This document shows, piece by piece, positions 1-5,877 of a stretch of DNA of 9,717 nt. The DNA lies in contig CAKTGD010000056.1 in NCBI GenBank assembly GCA_934561335.1, positions 1 through 9,717 on the forward strand, given 5' to 3'. The notes under the pieces were generated by a model that made no database searches, was not told the DNA's origin, and was given only the letters and a program-made list of their open reading frames with translations. Numbering within the stretch: position 1 is the first letter of the stretch; each line of letters starts with the position of its first letter. The stretch is from an uncultured Oscillospiraceae bacterium (lineage in GTDB: Bacteria; Bacillota_A; Clostridia; Oscillospirales; Oscillospiraceae). Position numbers and translations under genes: made by a program.

Positions 1-917
1 TCGATGCCGGAGCAATAGCCCAGCTCGGTCATCATCTCCATGTCGTATTCCGTCCGCTGGCGCAGGCGCTGGGCCTCGACCAGCAGGTTGTTTTCCTCAA
101 AATATTGCAGCTGCTCGGCCAGCTCCTTCTTGATCTGGATGATGGCGGCATCCATTTTTTCCTTGGGGGTTACGTAGTGGCTGGCAGGATAGACGGCCAC
201 ATGGTTCAGTGTCTTGATAGCCGCACCGGTGACCGGATGAAACTCGGTAATGCGGTCGATCTCATCGCCAAAAAACTCCACCCGGAGGGCACGATCCTTG
301 TAGTAGGCGGGATACAGCTCCACCGTGTCGCCTCGAACGCGGAACATGTTGCGCCCAAAGGCCACGTCGTTGCGCTCGTACCGATCCTCCACCAGACGGC
401 GCAGCAGCTCGTCACGGTCCATGGTCATGCCCGTGCGCAGAGAGATCATCATCCGGGCGAAGTCGTCCGGCTCGCCCAGGCCATAGATGCAGCTGACCGA
501 CGACACCACGATCACGTCCCGCCGCTCCAGCAGCGCGCAGGTGGCACTGAGGCGCAGCCGGTCGATCTCCTCATTGGTGGAGGCGTCCTTTTCGATATAG
601 GTATCCGTATGGGGAATATACGCCTCCGGCTGGTAGTAATCGTAGTAGGAGACAAAATATTCCACGGCGTTTTCCGGGAAGAACTCACGGAATTCCTCGC
701 ACAGCTGGGCGGCCAGCGTCTTATTGTGGGCCAGCACCAGCGTGGGGCGCTGCACCCGCTCGATCACCTTGGCCATGGTATAGGTCTTGCCGGAGCCGGT
801 AACGCCCTTGAGCACCTGCTCGCGCAGGCCGTTGTCCACACCCTCGGCCAGCTTTTCGATGGCCTGAGGCTGGTCGCCGGCGGGGGCATATTCAGAATGG
901 ACTTTGAATTGAGGCAT
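1..917 (-). CDS. uvrB: UvrABC excinuclease subunit B, N-terminal part (truncated by window edge)
   Basis: UvrB is the damage-verifying helicase-like subunit of nucleotide excision repair. It is loaded on DNA by UvrA and then recruits UvrC for incision. The 305 complete codons visible start [20 protein letters not shown]. They contain Walker A GVTGSGKT (residues 38-45), the aromatic beta-hairpin [21 protein letters not shown] (about 91-111) that clamps a DNA strand, and the [10 protein letters not shown] motif (139-148). Full-length UvrB is about 650-700 residues, so the C-terminal helicase motifs and UvrC-binding tail lie beyond the left edge. This is an edge effect, not a broken gene. The start at 917 is supported by an AAGGAG ribosome binding site just upstream. 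It lies 103 bases downstream of radC in the same direction with no T-tract terminator between, so co-transcription with radC is possible. Confidence 0.97.
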   Translation of the reverse strand, partial: MPQFKVHSEYAPAGDQPQAIEKLAEGVDNGLREQVLKGVTGSGKTYTMAKVIERVQRPTLVLAHNKTLAAQLCEEFREFFPENAVEYFVSYYDYYQPEAYIPHTDTYIEKDASTNEEIDRLRLSATCALLERRDVIVVSSVSCIYGLGEPDDFARMMISLRTGMTMDRDELLRRLVEDRYERNDVAFGRNMFRVRGDTVELYPAYYKDRALRVEFFGDEIDRITEFHPVTGAAIKTLNHVAVYPASHYVTPKEKMDAAIIQIKKELAEQLQYFEENNLLVEAQRLRQRTEYDMEMMTELGYCSGI

Positions 918-964
918 AGGGGGTCTCCTTTTTTACGGAGTGTTTCGCGCTCGGCAATGACCTG

Positions 965-1016
965 CTTTTGTCAAGCGTGGCAAAAGTTGATCGGCTCCGA
1001 GGGGACGAAACGCCCC
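965..1016. other. Two small hairpins in the radC-uvrB gap
   Basis: The 103-base gap between radC and uvrB holds a CTTTTGTC/GGCAAAAG inverted repeat (965-972 with 979-986, one G-U pair in RNA) and a short GC hairpin (1001-1016, GGGG-CG pairing with CGCCCC around a bulged A and a GAAA-type loop). Neither is followed by a T-tract in the radC-to-uvrB direction, so they do not look like an intrinsic terminator there. They may be mRNA processing or stability elements, or chance. Confidence 0.35.
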
Positions 1017-1020
1017 AAAA

Positions 1021-1692
1021 TCAAACCAGATACCCGCTCTGGTTCATGCTGACGAAATCACCGTCGGCCACAATGATATGATCCAACAGGCGGACATCCA
1101 TGGGCTTGAGCGCATCACGGATCCACAGCGTAGTGACCCGGTCACTCTCTGAGGGCAGGGCGATCCCGCTGGGATGGTTGTGGGCCAGCACCACGCCGCT
1201 GGCGCCGCACAGCAGGGCGTTTTCCACTACCTGCCGCACGGACAGAACGGCACTGTCGGCGCTGCCGTTGGCCAGCTTCTTGCAGCTCAGCAGCTTTCCT
1301 TTGGCGTCCAGACACGCTTCATACAGCGTCTCCTGCCGCTCGCCGCACAGCAGCTCGAGAAAATACCGCCCGCACTTATCCACACTGTTGAGCACCTGCT
1401 CCCGGTCGCCGCTGCGTCCGGCCCGGCGGTTCGCCGCGGGAATGAGCGTCAGCAGCAGCGCCGCGTTCTCCCCCACGCCCTCCACCTTCATCAGCTCCTC
1501 CGCCGGCGCGTTGAACACGCTTTGCAGTGAGCCGAATTTTTCCAGCAGCCGGTGGGCCGTTTCGTTGGTATCCCGCCGGGGAATGGCATAATACAGCACC
1601 AGCTCCAGCACCTCATGGTCGGCAAAGCCATCCAGTCCGTTTTGCCGGAACAGCGCCTTTTTCCGTCCCCTGTGCCCGTCGTGCAGTCCCAT
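1021..1692 (-). CDS. radC: RadC/JAB-domain protein (DUF2466 family)
   Basis: This is a 223-residue protein of the RadC family, close to the family's usual length. The N-terminal part (about 1-90) carries the helical domain with a helix-hairpin-helix-like segment VEGVGENAALLL (70-81). The C-terminal part is a JAMM/JAB metalloprotease-like domain with HNHPSG (171-176) followed by S181 and D184, the H-x-H-x7-S-x2-D metal-binding signature. Despite the name, its role in DNA repair is unproven. The old E. coli radC phenotype was later assigned to another gene, so substrate and function are unknown. The start at 1692 has a GAGGAGGG site six bases upstream. An ATG five bases earlier (1697) opens a different frame and is rejected. 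A sigma-A promoter lies about 45-75 bases upstream, and uvrB follows in the same direction. Confidence 0.95.
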   Translation of the reverse strand: MGLHDGHRGRKKALFRQNGLDGFADHEVLELVLYYAIPRRDTNETAHRLLEKFGSLQSVFNAPAEELMKVEGVGENAALLLTLIPAANRRAGRSGDREQVLNSVDKCGRYFLELLCGERQETLYEACLDAKGKLLSCKKLANGSADSAVLSVRQVVENALLCGASGVVLAHNHPSGIALPSESDRVTTLWIRDALKPMDVRLLDHIIVADGDFVSMNQSGYLV

Positions 1693-1741
1693 ATCATGCC
1701 CTCCTCTCCGGTGATAATTGCTTACTTTTTACCAATCATAC

Positions 1742-1770
1742 AGTATAGCACATTCCGCTTTTTCTCACAA
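1742..1770 (-). promoter_or_regulatory. Probable sigma-A promoter of radC (possibly radC-uvrB)
   Basis: On the minus strand TTGTGA (-35, 1770-1765), a 17-base spacer and TATACT (-10, 1747-1742) lie upstream of radC. They match the consensus at 4/6 and 5/6 positions. Transcription should begin near 1735, leaving a leader of about 43 bases that contains the GAGGAGGG ribosome site. I saw no LexA-type box nearby. Confidence 0.7.
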
Positions 1771-1824
1771 GCTGTGGCGGCAAAACAATTTTTCATTTTT
1801 TACAAAAAACACCGCCCTGTATAC

Positions 1825-1853
1825 TTGACAACGCCTCCATTTTGACATACACT
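1825..1853 (+). promoter_or_regulatory. Probable sigma-A promoter of the mgtE riboswitch transcript
   Basis: A perfect TTGACA (1825-1830), a 17-base spacer and TACACT (1848-1853) place the transcription start near 1860, exactly where the M-box aptamer begins. It is divergent from the radC promoter, with about 55 AT-rich bases between the two -35 boxes. Confidence 0.75.
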
Positions 1854-1859
1854 GAAACT

Positions 1860-2080
1860 GTTCACCGGTAGGTAAGGCTACCGCGAGGGATATGGGCTGC
1901 TGCCGCGAAATGGTGGAGACACCATAAGATGGTTTGAGCAGGTACTATCGAAACCAAGGTGGTATCTAACGCAGCTTCACTGCCCCGCGATGCTAAAGCT
2001 TGTAACGGTAGGGCCTGAAGCCATTATCCTGCAAGGGCTTCCCGCTACGCCGCAGCGCCTATCGCGCTGGGGCTTTTTTT
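1860..2080 (+). promoter_or_regulatory. M-box (ykoK-type) magnesium riboswitch leader
   Basis: This leader carries the conserved M-box elements in order: GGTAGGTAAGGCTACC near 1867, GGGCTGCTGCC near 1904-1914, the AACGCAGCTTCACTGCC block near 1968-1984, and GATGCTAAAGCT near 1988-1999. The closing helix P1 can form between ACCGGTA (1864-1870) and TAACGGT (2003-2009), with one mismatch. M-box RNAs bind several Mg2+ ions and fold so that the downstream terminator forms when magnesium is plentiful. Here CGGTAGGG (2006-2013) could instead pair, with bulges, to CCCGCTACGCCG (2041-2052). That pairing would use the 5' arm of the terminator and so act as an antiterminator at low Mg2+. Motif identity is seen in the sequence and known for the class; the alternative pairing is inferred. 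Confidence 0.93.
2049..2080 (+). terminator. Intrinsic terminator of the M-box expression platform
   Basis: A ten-pair stem with one G-G mismatch (2049-2058 with 2064-2073, loop CTATC) is followed immediately by seven Ts (2074-2080). It sits between the aptamer and the mgtE ribosome binding site, as expected for transcriptional control by an 'off' magnesium switch. Confidence 0.9.
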
Positions 2081-2124
2081 ACTGCCCGGAATTTCGGGCG
2101 ATCCACAGAAAGGAGGAACGTGGC

Positions 2125-3510
2125 ATGATCGATTTGGAAACCAAAATGGACGAGCTGCTGGATAATATCAGGGAGATGATTCGCGAAAAACAATATGCCC
2201 AGCTGCGTGACATGTTCCTGCCCATGGAGCCGGCGGATATCGCCCTCATTTTGGAGGAGGCCGGCGCCGAGGTCATGCCGCTGCTGTACCGTCTGCTGCC
2301 CAAGGAGGCGGCGGCGGAGGTATTTGTCGAGCTGGAGCCTGACAGTCAGGAAATGCTGATCAACGGCTTTTCCAACACAGAGCTGAGCGAGGTGCTCGAC
2401 GAGCTGTATCTGGACGACGCTGTGGATATCGTGGAGGAGATGCCCGCCAGCGTGGTCATCCGTATTCTGGATAAAGCCACGCCGGAAATGCGCAAATCCA
2501 TCAACGAAATTCTGAAATATCCCGAGGACAGCGCCGGCTCCATTATGAACATGGAGTTCCTGTCGCTGAAGAAGGACATGACGGTGGCTGACGCTTTTAA
2601 GCGTATCCGCCGTATCGGCGGCGAGCTGGAGACCATCAACATTCTGTACGTCACTGATCCCACCCGCCATCTGCTGGGCGTGCTGTCGGTGCGTGATCTG
2701 CTGCTGGCAGACGAGGATGACCTTATCGAGGACATCATGGACCCCGATGTGGTGTGGGCCAAGACCACCGACGACAAGGAGGACGTGGCGCAGGCGCTGA
2801 GTAAGTACGACTTTCTGGCCATGCCGGTGGTGGATCAGGAAAACCGCCTGGTGGGTATTGTCACCGTCGATGACGCCATGGACGTCATGGAGGCGGAGGC
2901 CACCGAGGATATGGAGAAGATGGCCGCCATTACCCCCACGGATAAGCCCTATCTGAAAACGGGCGTGGTCAGCACCTTCAAGGCGCGAATCCCGTGGCTG
3001 CTGCTGCTGATGGTGTCCGCCACCTTCACAGGTCTTATTATTGCCAATTTTGAAAACTCGCTGGCGGTGCTGCCGGTGCTGACCGCCTATATCCCCATGC
3101 TGATGGATACCGGCGGCAACTGCGGCTCCCAATCCAGTGTGACCGTGATCCGCGCCATCTCCCTGTCCGAGGTGGATTTCTCCGACATCTTCCGTATCAT
3201 CTGGAAGGAGCTGCGCGTGGCGCTGCTGTGCGGCGTGGTGCTGGCCGTTGCCAATTTCGGAAAAATGATGCTGGTGGACCGGCTGCTGCTGGGAAACACC
3301 TCTCTTTCTCCCATGGTGGCCGCCGTGGTCTGCGGAACGCTGGTGTGCACCATTGCGTGTGCAAAATTCGTGGGATGCTCGCTGCCGCTTCTGGCGAAAA
3401 AAATTGGCCTGGACCCGGCGGTTATGGCGTCTCCCTTCATTACCACCATTGTGGATGCGCTGTCCCTTCTCATTTATTTTGCCTTTGCAAAATCGCTTTT
3501 GGGCGTATAA
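2125..3510 (+). CDS. mgtE: MgtE-family magnesium transporter/channel
   Basis: MgtE is an inner-membrane, Mg2+-gated Mg2+ channel that works as a homodimer. This 461-residue protein has the full architecture: an N-terminal helical MgtE-N domain (about 30-135), paired CBS domains (about 136-255), a connecting helix (about 256-285) and five predicted membrane helices from about 288 to the end. The signature TGGNCGSQSS is at 329-338. The segment GLDPAVMASPFITTIVDA (428-445) contains the pore-lining Asp region. The start at 2125 follows AGGAGG with a suitable gap and matches the family's usual length. The same frame stays open upstream to an ATG at 1990, but that codon lies inside the riboswitch and before its terminator, so it is rejected. 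Expression should be switched off by high Mg2+ through the M-box. Confidence 0.97.
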   Translation: MIDLETKMDELLDNIREMIREKQYAQLRDMFLPMEPADIALILEEAGAEVMPLLYRLLPKEAAAEVFVELEPDSQEMLINGFSNTELSEVLDELYLDDAVDIVEEMPASVVIRILDKATPEMRKSINEILKYPEDSAGSIMNMEFLSLKKDMTVADAFKRIRRIGGELETINILYVTDPTRHLLGVLSVRDLLLADEDDLIEDIMDPDVVWAKTTDDKEDVAQALSKYDFLAMPVVDQENRLVGIVTVDDAMDVMEAEATEDMEKMAAITPTDKPYLKTGVVSTFKARIPWLLLLMVSATFTGLIIANFENSLAVLPVLTAYIPMLMDTGGNCGSQSSVTVIRAISLSEVDFSDIFRIIWKELRVALLCGVVLAVANFGKMMLVDRLLLGNTSLSPMVAAVVCGTLVCTIACAKFVGCSLPLLAKKIGLDPAVMASPFITTIVDALSLLIYFAFAKSLLGV

Positions 3511-3511
3511 T
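3484..3511 (+). promoter_or_regulatory. Candidate promoter overlapping the mgtE stop codon
   Basis: A perfect TATAAT (3506-3511) overlaps the mgtE stop codon, with TTTGCA (3484-3489, 4/6 to consensus) 16 bases upstream. It would start transcription near 3518, just before the strong hairpin at 3533, and is the only promoter-like sequence I see for the DUF1540-TSUP genes. It could be chance, since TATA-rich hexamers are common at stop codons. Confidence 0.4.
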
Positions 3512-3532
3512 CCCACCGAAGCGGTACACAAT

Positions 3533-3566
3533 AAAGTCAGGCCTTACGGCCTGACTTTTATTTTTT
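3533..3566 (+). terminator. Strong intrinsic terminator after mgtE
   Basis: A perfect 11-pair stem (3533-3543 with 3548-3558, loop TTAC) is followed by a T-rich tail (3556-3566). It ends the mgtE transcript. The tail runs directly into the GGAGG ribosome binding site of the next gene. Confidence 0.92.
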
Positions 3567-3579
3567 GGAGGATCGGAAC

Positions 3580-3771
3580 ATGAAATCTGCCTGCACCAAT
3601 GACGGCTGCCAGTGCACCCCCAACAGCGCCATCAACTGCGCGGTTACCAGCTGCGCCCATCACTGCAAGGACGAGAACCGCTGCGGCCTGAATTCCATTC
3701 AGGTGGGCACCCATGAGGCCAACCCCTCCATGGACCAGTGCACCGATTGCCAGAGCTTCCGCAAAATGTAA
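3580..3771 (+). CDS. DUF1540 small cysteine-rich protein
   Basis: This is a 63-residue soluble protein with nine cysteines (5, 10, 12, 20, 25, 29, 35, 54, 57) and three histidines. The segment from INCAVTSC (18-25) through CGLNSIQVG (35-43) to QCTDCQSF (53-60) matches the DUF1540 pattern of spaced cysteines, an 'I-x-V' strand and a final C-x-x-(C)-x-x-F. DUF1540 proteins are common in sporulating Firmicutes. Their function is unknown, and metal binding (probably zinc) is a reasonable inference from the cysteine spacing. The start at 3580 is preceded by GGAGG (3567-3571) eight bases upstream. A TTG in frame at 3565 would sit on the terminator tail and overlap that site, so it is rejected. TSUP permease genes follow in the same direction. 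Confidence 0.85.
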   Translation: MKSACTNDGCQCTPNSAINCAVTSCAHHCKDENRCGLNSIQVGTHEANPSMDQCTDCQSFRKM

Positions 3772-3788
3772 GGCTCGGCAAAAAAGCG

Positions 3789-3807
3789 AGGCCGCCGGAG
3801 GCGGCCT
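3789..3807. repeat. GC-rich inverted repeat between DUF1540 and TSUP genes
   Basis: A perfect eight-pair stem (3789-3796 with 3800-3807, loop GGA) lies in the 63-base gap. There is no T-tract after it on the plus strand, so it is not a canonical terminator in that direction. On the minus strand it is followed, after three bases, by six Ts (3785-3780), but no minus-strand gene is upstream to be terminated. It could modulate read-through or mRNA stability between the two genes. Confidence 0.5.
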
Positions 3808-3834
3808 TACATATGTGGGCAAGGAGGGTTCGCA

Positions 3835-4188
3835 ATGAAGCAGCAGTTCAAGTTTGGCGTCGCCGGGGCGGCGGCAGGGTTTGTCAACGGCGCTTTCGGC
3901 GGAGGCGGCGGCATGGTGCTGGCCCCTATGCTCACGCTCTGGTGCGGCATGGAGCAAAAGCAGGCGCTGGCCACCTGCGTGGCGATCATCCTCCCGCTGT
4001 GCGCACTGTCCGCCGCCCTTCAGATGCTGTGGGGCAGCTTCGATTGGCTGAGCGCGGCACCATATCTGATCGGCGGCGGTATCGGCGGTGCGCTGGGCGG
4101 GCTTATGTTCCGCAAGGTCAACGTGCTCTGGCTGCGCCGCCTCTTTGCCGCCTTTTTGCTGTATGGCGGCGTGAGGTACCTTCTATGA
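3835..4188 (+). CDS. TauE/SafE (TSUP) family permease, half-size subunit A
   Basis: This is a 117-residue, very hydrophobic protein with four predicted membrane helices (about 7-33, 46-65, 74-93, 98-116). The first helix holds GFVNGAFGGGGGMVLAPML (15-33), the glycine-rich motif that opens each repeat of TauE/SafE/TSUP permeases. Full-length members are about 250 residues and contain two such four-helix repeats, so this is one repeat encoded as its own gene. Known relatives export sulfite or sulfoacetate or move other sulfur-containing anions; the substrate here is not evident. The start at 3835 has AAGGAGGG six bases upstream. Its stop overlaps the start of the next gene by ATGA, implying translational coupling and joint assembly. 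Confidence 0.85.
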   Translation: MKQQFKFGVAGAAAGFVNGAFGGGGGMVLAPMLTLWCGMEQKQALATCVAIILPLCALSAALQMLWGSFDWLSAAPYLIGGGIGGALGGLMFRKVNVLWLRRLFAAFLLYGGVRYLL

Positions 4189-4541
4189 CAGCGTGGCTTC
4201 TTCCGCTGGCGGCAGGGATCGGCGCCGGGATCCTGTCTGCATGGGGTGTAGGCGGCGGCACGCTGCTGCTGTTGGTGATGACCCTTTTTCTGGACGTGGC
4301 GCCCTCCGATGCCCGGTGGATCAACCTGCTGTATTTCCTGCCCACCGCAGGGGCGGGACTGCTGTTCCACCGCAAAAGCGGTCTGCTGAACCGTCGGGCA
4401 CTGCGCGGCGCCGTTCCCTGGGGGCTGGCCGCGGCGGCGCTGGGCGCGTGGCTGGCGGTCTCTCTTGACATGGAGGTGCTGCGTAAGCCCTTCGGCGTCT
4501 ATCTGCTGGCAGCGGGCCTTATGACGATGGCAAAAAAATGA
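4185..4541 (+). CDS. TauE/SafE (TSUP) family permease, half-size subunit B
   Basis: This is a 118-residue membrane protein with about four helices (5-33, 44-62, 74-94, 100-115). The first helix carries GILSAWGVGGGTLLLLVMT (15-33), which aligns with the glycine-rich motif of the preceding protein, and the second is WINLLYFLPTAGAGLLF (45-61), as in TSUP repeats. It is not a frameshifted continuation of subunit A: it begins with its own ATG, has a GTGAGG ribosome site eight bases upstream, and starts a new repeat. The pair probably forms a heterodimer equivalent to one full permease. Its TGA stop lies inside the stem of the downstream terminator. Confidence 0.83.
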   Translation: MTAWLLPLAAGIGAGILSAWGVGGGTLLLLVMTLFLDVAPSDARWINLLYFLPTAGAGLLFHRKSGLLNRRALRGAVPWGLAAAALGAWLAVSLDMEVLRKPFGVYLLAAGLMTMAKK

Positions 4542-4564
4542 GCCGCATATGCGGCTCATTTTTT
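4533..4564. terminator. Bidirectional intrinsic terminator between convergent genes
   Basis: This is a perfect 32-base palindrome centred at 4548/4549, with A/T runs at both ends. It can terminate the plus-strand TSUP operon and the minus-strand regulator-kinase-protease operon. The stop codon of TSUP subunit B (4539-4541) lies within it, and the HtrA stop is 16 bases to the right. Confidence 0.92.
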
Positions 4565-4579
4565 ATCGCTATTTTATCA

Positions 4580-5863
4580 CTATTTACTGGAACGCAGCAC
4601 CACATTTACATCAAAGCAGTCGCCATCCCGCTCCAGCATGAGGGTCATGGTATCGCCCACCACATGCCGGCGGCGTATCTGCATCAGTTCGGCCGTGGTC
4701 TCCACCGACTGTCCATCCACTGCCAATATGATATCGCCTGCCTGCACGCCCGCCGCTTCCGCGCTGGAGCCCTCTGTCACGCTGATCGCCACCAGTGCGA
4801 AGCTTCCGTCCGTCCTTTCCACGGTGGTTACCATAATGCCCAGCACAGGCGTTCCGTGATATTTGCCGCTGCCGATAATATCATTGATGACAAAGTAGGC
4901 GCTGGAGATAGGCAGGGCAAAGCCCAACCCCTCTACGGTGGCCTCATCCGGCGCGCCGGTACCGCTCATTTTCAGCGTGTTGATACCGATCACCTGTCCG
5001 TAGCGGTTGATGAGCGGACCGCCGGAGTTGCCGTTATTCAGCGCGGCGGTGGTCTGCAAAACATTGAGGGTGCGGCCCTCCAGTTCCACATCCCGATTGA
5101 TGGCCGAGAGGATCCCCTCCGTCAAGGTGCCGCGCAGCTCGATCCCCAGCGGATTTCCGATAGCATAGACCCGATCACCCACCTCCGCCAGCTCGCTGTC
5201 TCCGAACTCTGCGGCGGGCAGGCCCTCGGCCCCTACCAGCTTGAGCACCGCAATATCCTGATCGGCGTCATAGCCCACCAGCTCGGCGTCATAGTCCCAG
5301 CCGCCGGCCAGTATGACCCAGCAGGATTCACCGCCCATAATCACATGGGCATTGGTGATTACATAGCCGTCCTCCGTCATGATAATGCCGGTTCCGATGG
5401 AGGCGCTCTCTCCCTCCTGAGCGACCACCAGCACCGTGGCGGGATTCGCCTTGGCATAGACCTGCTGCGCCGTCAGCTCCTCGCCGTGGTCGGTGCGGAT
5501 ATCCAGCTTCAGCGCCGGGTCATAGGCGGTATACCGGGGGATGGCGGTATGCTGCTGGGAAAAAATATCCACAATGCTGCTGGCGTCCCCTCCGTCGCCG
5601 TCAGGCATGGTAGTATCCGGTACCTCTCTCAGCGCGCCCACCAGAGCGAAAGCCACCACAACGGTAACCAGCACGCCCATGACCGCCAGAAAAATCCAAA
5701 GACCCAGCAGGCGCTTTTTTCGAGGGAGCGGAGGCGGCACAGGCCGCGCACTTTCCGGCAGGGGCTGGTGGTAAACATAATAGTCCACCACCTCGTTCCC
5801 CTGTTGGGGAATATACCAATCCACAACCTCCCGCGGATCGTTTCTATCTCTTAAATCATCCAT
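4580..5863 (-). CDS. htrA: HtrA/DegP-like membrane-anchored serine protease with PDZ domain
   Basis: This 427-residue protease probably degrades or refolds damaged proteins on the outer face of the membrane. In order it has a cytosolic N-terminal tail (1-50), one membrane anchor LLGLWIFLAVMGVLVTVVVAF (52-72), a linker, a trypsin-like domain (about 135-325) and a single PDZ domain (about 335-425) with GVQAGDIILAVDG (372-384). The catalytic triad is H173 (TNAHV), D203 (DIAVLK) and S280 (GNSGGPL). The residues before the serine read TTAALNNGNSGG, where TDAAINPGNSGG is usual, so T replaces D and N replaces P while the triad itself is intact. The tail is aromatic and proline-rich, with a near-repeat VVDWYIPQQ/VVDYYVYHQ. 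The start at 5863 has GAAAGG overlapping the end of the kinase gene 14 bases upstream, so this is the third gene of that operon. Confidence 0.93.
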   Translation of the reverse strand: MDDLRDRNDPREVVDWYIPQQGNEVVDYYVYHQPLPESARPVPPPLPRKKRLLGLWIFLAVMGVLVTVVVAFALVGALREVPDTTMPDGDGGDASSIVDIFSQQHTAIPRYTAYDPALKLDIRTDHGEELTAQQVYAKANPATVLVVAQEGESASIGTGIIMTEDGYVITNAHVIMGGESCWVILAGGWDYDAELVGYDADQDIAVLKLVGAEGLPAAEFGDSELAEVGDRVYAIGNPLGIELRGTLTEGILSAINRDVELEGRTLNVLQTTAALNNGNSGGPLINRYGQVIGINTLKMSGTGAPDEATVEGLGFALPISSAYFVINDIIGSGKYHGTPVLGIMVTTVERTDGSFALVAISVTEGSSAEAAGVQAGDIILAVDGQSVETTAELMQIRRRHVVGDTMTLMLERDGDCFDVNVVLRSSK

Positions 5864-5877
5864 TCTTATGCTGCCTT

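Noticed and set aside
944..1000. TTGACA on the minus strand upstream of uvrB as a uvrB promoter
   Set aside because: No acceptable -10 hexamer lies 16-18 bases downstream (the sequence there is AGCGCG), so I did not call a separate promoter.
105..1052. Long plus-strand open frame opposite uvrB
   Set aside because: The His/Gln/Gly-rich translation is typical of the antisense of a GC-rich gene, and the opposite strand encodes unmistakable UvrB.
2059..3531. 490-residue minus-strand open frame opposite mgtE
   Set aside because: The His/Gln-rich translation is an antisense shadow of mgtE, which has full family motifs on the plus strand.
4185..4188. Frameshift joining the two TSUP halves
   Set aside because: Subunit B has its own start codon, ribosome site and new repeat-opening motif, so two coupled genes explain the sequence better than a broken single gene.
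4538..5854. 438-residue plus-strand open frame opposite htrA
   Set aside because: It is a shadow of the HtrA gene; it lacks domain motifs and starts inside the terminator palindrome.
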